A stretch of 64,000 nt of DNA, from assembly GCA_026120185.1 (NCBI GenBank), contig JANUWF010002121.1:1487501-1551500 (forward strand). The letters are read 5' to 3'. Under the pieces are notes generated by a model. That model was not told the DNA's origin, did not search any database, and saw only the letters and a program-made list of their open reading frames with translations. This document shows, in pieces, positions 57,567 to 64,000 of the stretch (within the stretch, counting starts at the first letter, position 1; every line of letters begins with the position of its first letter). The position numbers and the translations under genes were made by a program. This DNA comes from Voacanga thouarsii. Taxonomy: Eukaryota > Streptophyta > Magnoliopsida > Gentianales > Apocynaceae.

Positions 57567-58558
57567 CTAAAGTCAACATTAGAAATATAGCAAACTAAAT
57601 ATTAATTAAGGTTTAGGCTTACCTAATGACTAAACAATATCTAGTAATTATTGTTTAGGATTTATTAACTATTAATTATTGTTTAAGATTTAGAATTATT
57701 AACTGCACAAAACAATAGCTAGTCTCATCCACCACAATAAGGATCTCCTTATGAAAAGAATAAGGATAGGAGACATACTAATAATAATAAGAATATATTT
57801 TAAAATTCATCCTTGCTAGCCATAAGAGTAGACAAATAGATCTTGTAAATGGACACATTGTACTACACCTAAATAATGTGCAGCACACAAAATAGCACAT
57901 ATTGTACTACTAGTAAAGCATAATCAAACCTATCTGCAATACTATATGATCAATTGTTCCATCTATTGTCAAACCATATTAGTATCTCATTTGAAAAAGT
58001 AAACTAACAAAATTGAAAAGAATGACTAGATGTTTTGTTTTCCAAAAATGTGGTCAATTAATTGGTGTTGAGGGAGTAATAATCTGAAGAGAAAGGAAGA
58101 ACATGCTAGACTAGTGCAGTTAAATGAACACAAAGTGAAAGAAGGAAATATGTTAAATGAACACAAAGTAAAATGAGGAAATATGGTTCATCATGGCAAG
58201 TCCACGTGATTAAACTTCCATGTAAAACACAAACACAAACATAAACATAATGGTAGTAAACTGCCTATACATAACTATTCTCATCTCTTAATATATTCTC
58301 CTTTTTACAACTAGATATGTATTGACTTTTGAGTGACTGACTAATGCTAAACTTAGAGTCTAAATGTTACTTTATGAGTAATCCAAACAATTTATCTATT
58401 CTCAATTTTTGAAAAATTTTTGACAGAGTTTCCCCTATAAATTGAATGTTTGTCAGGCACTAAGCGACCTTAATTCAACCAACATTCAATAACCATCACA
58501 ACCAACATATATAATCAACACAATTAATCATATTCACAAACTAAAGGATAATCACCCA
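57567..58558. other. Non-coding region right of the CACTA 5' exon
   Basis: No gene and no CACTA terminus found. A 34-bp unit with GTTAAATGAACACAAAGT is tandemly repeated at 58117-58184. It is followed by a near copy of 57318-57342 (TATGGTTCATCATGGCAAG) at 58182-58205, suggesting filler-like patchwork DNA. Confidence 0.5.
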
Positions 58559-59026
58559 TGTAACACCACATTACCCACGTACCCCAAAAGGGGCTGGGAT
58601 GTCGTCCTATCCTTAGGACAAGGGATCTTTATAACTAGGTAAACAAAAAGATAGAAGAAATAATCTAAGTTTAAAAGTAATTACAACCAAAAATAATACT
58701 TGAACAAGTCTCAAAACAATTAAATGATAACTAAAATCTCTAAAGAAACAAATATAAATCTTCAAAACTCAAGTCAAACTTCAAAGTAGGATCGACCTGG
58801 AAAAAAAAATTTCATAAAAAGATAGTGAGAAATATTTCCCAGTAAGTACTGTGTGTACTCATGACAATTTAAGAAAACATTTCATTTATGCAAATTTTAA
58901 ATAAGTCATAATAAAAATTCTGCAAGTCAAGAAATTCATCTTTAAACATTGAGTGGTATTTTATCAGCTTTTGGAAAATAAAATGAACTACTTGTAAAGA
59001 AATAAACCACTCAAATAAAATTGACT

Positions 59027-59106
59027 ATGAAACCCTGCATCATAGTCATGGCCATGAAACCCTACATCATGATTGTATACTGTGAAACCTTGTATCACAA
59101 TACAAG
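59027..59106. repeat. Three imperfect ~26-bp tandem repeats
   Basis: Units beginning TGAAACCCTGCATCAT, TGAAACCCTACATCAT and TGAAACCTTGTATCAC in succession. Confidence 0.8.
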
Positions 59107-59965
59107 TGCGTGATCGGCCCACTGGGTGAGATACACCTCCATCCTTTCGCTCTAACTTATCGGTTGTCCATTACTAGCATGGACCAGTCTGACTAAGTAG
59201 AATTGTCATCTTGTCCAGAAAGAGTTTATTTCTAAATGTAGGCCTCCACTGAGAGACTTACCCTAACCTTCTAAGGTTAGCTCTAATCAGCCTACCCTTA
59301 TTGAGTATTCAATGTTATGTTTATTCCACTTGGGTAAAAGAAAAATCAATAAAGTGTTTTACCTTGCAGTAGCAATTATGGTATTTCGACAGTCTAATAA
59401 AAATTAGTTTAAGAAAAATTTAGCATTTTGCTTGGAAAACTTATTGCTTGCTTTAAAATTATTTTATTTTAGCAGAAAAGATAAAATGTCCATAAGTGCA
59501 TCCCAAAGTACATCTTTATTGTAAACAACACATTTGACTTGCAGGAGTGCTATGATTTAGCAAATAGCTTTATGCAAGGACTTACTTGATCTCTTGATCA
59601 CACAGACAAAATAATCTTCCAAGTCATGTTCATGGCAACCCAGCGCCGTCTAGGGTAAGCACAGGGCATATGCCATTATTGGTTCACAACTAAGCAACAA
59701 GTTGGATAGAAACAACTAACTCTCAAAACACCAAATATTCATCTTCATGTATTCAACCCCAACATTAACAACACTAAAAAATGACAATAGTAATTAAGGA
59801 GTTCTAAAATTAATTGATACAAAAATATTGTAGAATTAGTATTAATATGAGTAAAAGAATGACCTGATTTTATAATAATATAAGTAAGGGACATAAGTAA
59901 TAAATAAGTGCAGCAAAATAATGATATTATAGATAGTAACAATATTGCAAAAAGATAATACTAGT

Positions 59966-59987
59966 ACAACAACAACAACAACAACAA

Positions 59988-60062
<75 letters not shown>

Positions 60063-60085
60063 TACTACTACTACTACTACTACTA
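59966..60085. repeat. Compound (CAA)n-(ATT)n-(ACT)n microsatellite
   Basis: About 7 CAA units, then about 24 ATT units, then about 8 ACT units without interruption. Confidence 0.97.
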
Positions 60086-60173
60086 AAAATAATAATGTTA
60101 TTAATAGTAATAATATATTAAATATATTATTAAAAATAATAATAATGGTAACTTAATTATTAAAAATAACAAT

Positions 60174-60176
<3 letters not shown>

Positions 60177-60212
<36 letters not shown>
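60177..60212. repeat. (AAT)n microsatellite
   Basis: About 12 AAT units, with looser AAT-rich DNA on both sides from 60085 to 60310. Confidence 0.95.
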
Positions 60213-60213
<1 letters not shown>

Positions 60214-61136
60214 TATTAATAGTAGTAATAATAAAAATAATGACATTAATTTTAGTATCAATAACAATAATAATATTGCTATTATCAATTAAAAGTAATA
60301 ATAATTTTTTTATTAATAAATAAAGTCATAGTTAAACAAGAAGAGGTGAGAACAACATTTGTTCACCAAAATTAGAATTTTTAATACCAACATCAATTTC
60401 TACTAAGACAATAATAATTATTGATAGCCATATCAACAACATTAAAGTAACAACAAACATCTCATGTTTAATGACATATGGTCTCTATTCTCATATCTCC
60501 TAACAAACATGTCATAATCCCACATTAAAAATCAAGATCTAAATATAATACATAAAGTAGTCCTAATGCATGTCTCAACCTTTTTATCATAAAATCACTC
60601 ACACCTTAAATAACTTCACCAACATTACTAGTTCATCATAAATCACATCAACTCATCTATAATAACATCATCCCACACAATTTGAGTTCAAAAATAGTAG
60701 GGGACCTTTTTTAAGTTGAAGACAACATTTGATAATCAAGGAGTCTTGATTACCTTAGTGAGCCCCTTAAGAGATCAATGATTGAAGAGGTCCATCTATG
60801 GCCACCAGCAAATTCAGCCAAGAGAGAGATTGAGAAAAGAATAAGGAGAAAAGAAAATAAAAAAGAAGAAGAGAGAACATGAAATGATGTTTAGATTTGG
60901 TTTTACCTTTTTGTGTTGTACTTGACTTAAAAGAAAAATGCTTGTTTGATCCGAATGAAGGAAGGACTTTGATTGATTGGTGTCATAAAGTGTGCTAAAG
61001 AAGAAAATAGGTTACTCTCTAGTTGATTTGAGAATTTTAGAGTGGTTTGGTGTATTTAGATGAGGCTAAAGGGTTGAAGAAAAGTAGTGTGTGTTCTTGA
61101 GAGAACAAGAGAGGAAATTAGAAGAAGGTGAGAGTT

Positions 61137-62802
61137 GATGGGATTTCATCATGCCTATCAAATAAGAACACAGCGGAAATAACCATGAAATCCATGCCCA
61201 AGAATCACGTGTTTGCAATTAAAATGGGAATATATGAAGGAAATGGAGATTGCATTTGTAGCAAAAAACAAAATTTTTCTTGTGCCAACTAAGGAACCAA
61301 TTCCTATATTTTGATCATCCACTCAAAACCACTACAATCCAAGAGTAGGATTGTCTCTAACAGTAATCCACACAAGGTTGAATTGCTTGCAAAGCCTGCT
61401 CAAAACTATGCTAGTAGAAGAGGAGCGGCTAGGTTTTAATTAGAAAAGAATAGAGAAGAAAAAGGAACGTCTGAAATCCTCTGTTTTTGATCGTCCAACT
61501 CTCTCATGTGCAAAAAGAATGAATTTCCATATTTATAGTTTTTAGAATTTATGTTAATTGTAATTAAGTCTTCCAAAATCCAATGTCTACAATTGGGCCT
61601 TTGAAGTTTATATAATTGCAACCAAGTCTCATAGATTATAACAAATTTATAATTTACCTATAAATATATATTCTTTTCTTAATTAACCCCACAATATTAT
61701 CAAAAAATATATATTAAGCATTCAAACATTTATTATGTGTGACCCATTAGGTTTTCTAATCTTATTGGTAGCATAATATGAATTAATTCTAACAGCTTTA
61801 GAATTTATAATCCCAAATAAAATATAGGATTAATTTATTAATTCTCTAATTAATAAATTCATATTTAGCATATCAAGGGCGATATCTAGCAATGACTATT
61901 GATCACCCAAAAGTCTATAAAGTTATGTGGCTTGACGTGAACCTTTCAATAGCAAATAACCAGTGCAATAAACTCTTTTCACCATACTATATCTCATTTG
62001 GTCTACAACATGGCATTAGTGCCAACTCCATCTAAAATATTATTAATTTTGGCCTAAATATTTTAGTACTTGTTCAAGAAATCTATTACTTGATATGTGT
62101 ATTAAATTTGAAACTATTTCCAATATGTAGGTGCCTTGGCCAAGGACTTCATGAGTAATGATTTCTACAAGTGGCTCTAAGATATATTCTCCGACTATTA
62201 GGAGTGGTGAATCATGTATTGACCCTCTCAACTACTTTCGTTTACTTTACATTATACTCATTATCCATCACATAGACAATCCTTGTAAGACTTCAAAGAT
62301 TAGAATCAAAGTACAACACTCGATAAACAAAATACCTTGGAGATCTCAAGTCTAAAGATACTTGCACACTTGCTATAATGAAATTCTATCATTGACTCTC
62401 AATAGCTTATCCAAGTGATTATCTCATAACTAGGTCATCGAATGAACTTGTTCCTATAACAAGTATCCACATATTAATCCTGAGCATCACAATACACACG
62501 GTTATTAAAACCACCGCTTGATCCAATCAAGAGACATAACATGTGCTAGTCTTACCATATTAATAATATCCCATCTTATTAATACTATGACTAGGGATTA
62601 TTCAAGCACAAACACTATACAGTGTAGTAGGAATCTCACATCATGATTTCCTTAATACTGTGTGGTACTAGGGACTTTATCAAACAGTTTATATGCATAT
62701 TAAGATATAACAATCAAATTGAAAGATAAAGAATGCATCTTTTAATAATTATTATGCAATATACATGTTACAAATGATTGCCTCTACGACATAACACTAT
62801 CA
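61137..62802 (-). mobile_element. Second solo copia LTR of the 54975 family
   Basis: 1666 bp from TGATGGGATTTC to AACACTATCA, flanked by AGAGT (61132-61136, 62803-62807). It shares ordered phrases with 54975-56890 (GTGTGACC-ATTAGGTTT, CTTGGCCAAGGACTT, GATTGCCTCTA near the end) but is more diverged and carries different terminal bases (TGAT/ATCA). No interior is present. Confidence 0.88.
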
Positions 62803-62807
62803 AGAGT

Positions 62808-64000
62808 GTTCTTGGATTGATATTGGCAGAATGGCCTTGTTTGATGTGATGATTCAGTATAGCTAGGAGAGAGCAAGTCTAGGAGTTATTCAAGTTTTGA
62901 ATTTAAAAAATGGTTGAGGAATTAATGGAAATTCTTGAGGCTGATGGTTGCTAAAGATGTTCTATCCTCGAATGTTTCTAGCTCTACAATTGAGGTTCAC
63001 TTGTTTTGCTTATGTTATAGAAGAAAAATGGAGATTGCCCTAGCTTTAGTGCTGGCTGAAAATCGCTTGTGAAGTTGAGCAGAATTTCTGGTTTATTTGG
63101 TGGAGTTAGTTGTTAGATTGGTAAGTGTTTGTTGGAGCAATGCATGGGATTTAATTTTCAAACTCAAAGTATTTTGAATGGAGAGAAGTTAGGAGAGTTT
63201 GAGGTGCCTTAATGGAGTTTGATGGCTAAGGTTGAAGGAAGAATGAAGAATGTTTAGCTTGTATCATGTTGTGGCCGAAATTGGCAAGGAACAATGAAGA
63301 AGAAAAGCTAGGTAGATAAAAACCGAAATAGCTATGGAAAAATTCTTGCTATTTTAATAAAATCTTGGAAGGTTTGTCGAACAAAATTCAATGTATTTTG
63401 AATGGACTTTGTAGCTACAAATTAGGAGTATTTCGAGGTCCTTCAATGGTGATTTCCAGCCATCATCTTGATGACGAACAAGAACTGCTGAAGAACTAGT
63501 TCATGGTGTTAATTACTTAAAGGTTTCTTGGCTGAATGACTTACATGTTTTCTGGAAATATTTCTGGTTTAAGTGGGTTAATTATGCTTCAAAATTCACC
63601 AAGAATTTCCACCTTTTGCTCACAACAATGGTTGTTTATTTTGCAAAGAAAGAAATGGTAGCCTAACTACCTAAGTTCAAAAGTTAGCTAAGAAGAAGAA
63701 CTAAAATAATTTTCAGCTTTTCACTGTAACAAGAATAACCAAAAATAATGTTCTTTAGGAAAGTGATTTGGTGATTTAATCTTGGAAAATAAAACATTCT
63801 TGTACCCTCCTATGTTTCGGCCAAGAGGTTCCAAAAAAGCTTTAATTTTAGTTAAATTCCTAGTGCATAATAATTTATAAAATTTTATAAGATAAATAAA
63901 AGAATTCAAAAAAATGAAATATTTTAAAATTCAAATATGCTAAGACATGGATTGCTAAAATAATGGGGAATAAATCTCCTCTAGATTTCTTTAGGACAAG
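62808..64000. other. Non-coding sequence to the end of the window
   Basis: No gene recognised. Two loosely similar segments, each with GTATTTTGAATGGA followed by AGTTAGGAG or ATTAGGAG and GAGGT-CCTT, lie at about 63165-63230 and 63390-63450. The stretch may belong to the same possible long LTR as 58559-61136. Confidence 0.4.

Larger units (their letters stand above)
58559..61136. mobile_element. Possible start of a long gypsy-type LTR (Tekay/Del-like), end not seen
   Basis: At 58559 the sequence TGTAACACCACATTACCC resembles the TGTAACACC start of many plant Tekay/Del LTRs, followed by GTACCCCAAAAGGGGCTGGG and GATGTCGTCC. No end (GGTGTTACA-like), target duplication or second LTR is visible in the window, so this remains tentative. 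The stretch contains microsatellites listed separately and no gene. Confidence 0.3.

Noticed and set aside
59966..60310. Possible satellite or CRISPR-like array
   Set aside because: Only trinucleotide microsatellites; no spacer-repeat structure anywhere in the window.

Overview
This window is AT-rich nuclear DNA from a flowering plant, probably a eudicot. It holds one apparently intact host gene, with six short plant-type exons bounded by GT-AG introns, set in dense layers of nested transposable elements. The element families (plant Ty1-copia and Ty3-gypsy LTR elements, CACTA/En-Spm, a Mutator-like element) and an endogenous pararetrovirus remnant of florendovirus type all point to an angiosperm. 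I cannot name the species from the sequence. I see no bacterial gene, CRISPR array or rRNA.

Layout. 1-7.6 kb: AT-rich flank, then a complete non-autonomous Ty3-gypsy-like element (1310-7575, minus strand, target duplication CTCTC) with 1.5-kb LTRs and no recognisable gag-pol. 7.6-15.6 kb: mostly non-coding, with decayed CACTA-type ends, a second LTR of the same gypsy group with its primer-binding site, an orphan Mutator-like end and a tRNA-like relic. 15.8-17.9 kb: a Mutator-like element with long polypyrimidine/polypurine terminal inverted repeats and apparently captured sequence. 18.3-22.5 kb (minus): the host gene, an MSR1-like (MANNAN SYNTHESIS RELATED) O-fucosyltransferase-family protein whose six exons join in phase to 415 residues. 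22.95-24.99 kb: a broken pararetroviral segment (reverse transcriptase, RNase H and a downstream ORF) lying inside a (TA)n microsatellite about 450 bp upstream of the MSR start. 25.9-27.9 kb: a short mosaic copia element with a gag remnant and three LTR pieces.

28.27-57.57 kb is essentially one wrecked CACTA transposon on the minus strand. Its terminus (CACTACAAGAAAA) is at 28266, its last exon is tandemly duplicated (28.8-30.8 kb), and its TNP2-type transposase is split into three blocks. It has been invaded by a complete copia element (31265-40597, target duplication CGAAA) and by a second, SIRE-like copia element (44723-57023). The second element carries an extra ORF downstream of pol, has lost the outer part of its left LTR together with most of a gypsy element, and has a further solo LTR (54975-56890, target duplication GCTTA) in its right LTR. 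From 57.6 kb to the end are microsatellites, a possible gypsy LTR start and another solo LTR (61137-62802, target duplication AGAGT) of the same family as the one at 54975.

The coding potential outside MSR is transposon or viral remnant with visible stops, frameshifts or missing catalytic residues. I found no convincing new biological system. The most interesting signals are the virus-in-microsatellite insertion beside MSR with its duplicated junction, the three-way CACTA/gypsy/copia deletion scar, the last-exon tandem duplication, and GC-rich GCCGGCGCC motifs kept in otherwise diverged AT-rich LTRs.
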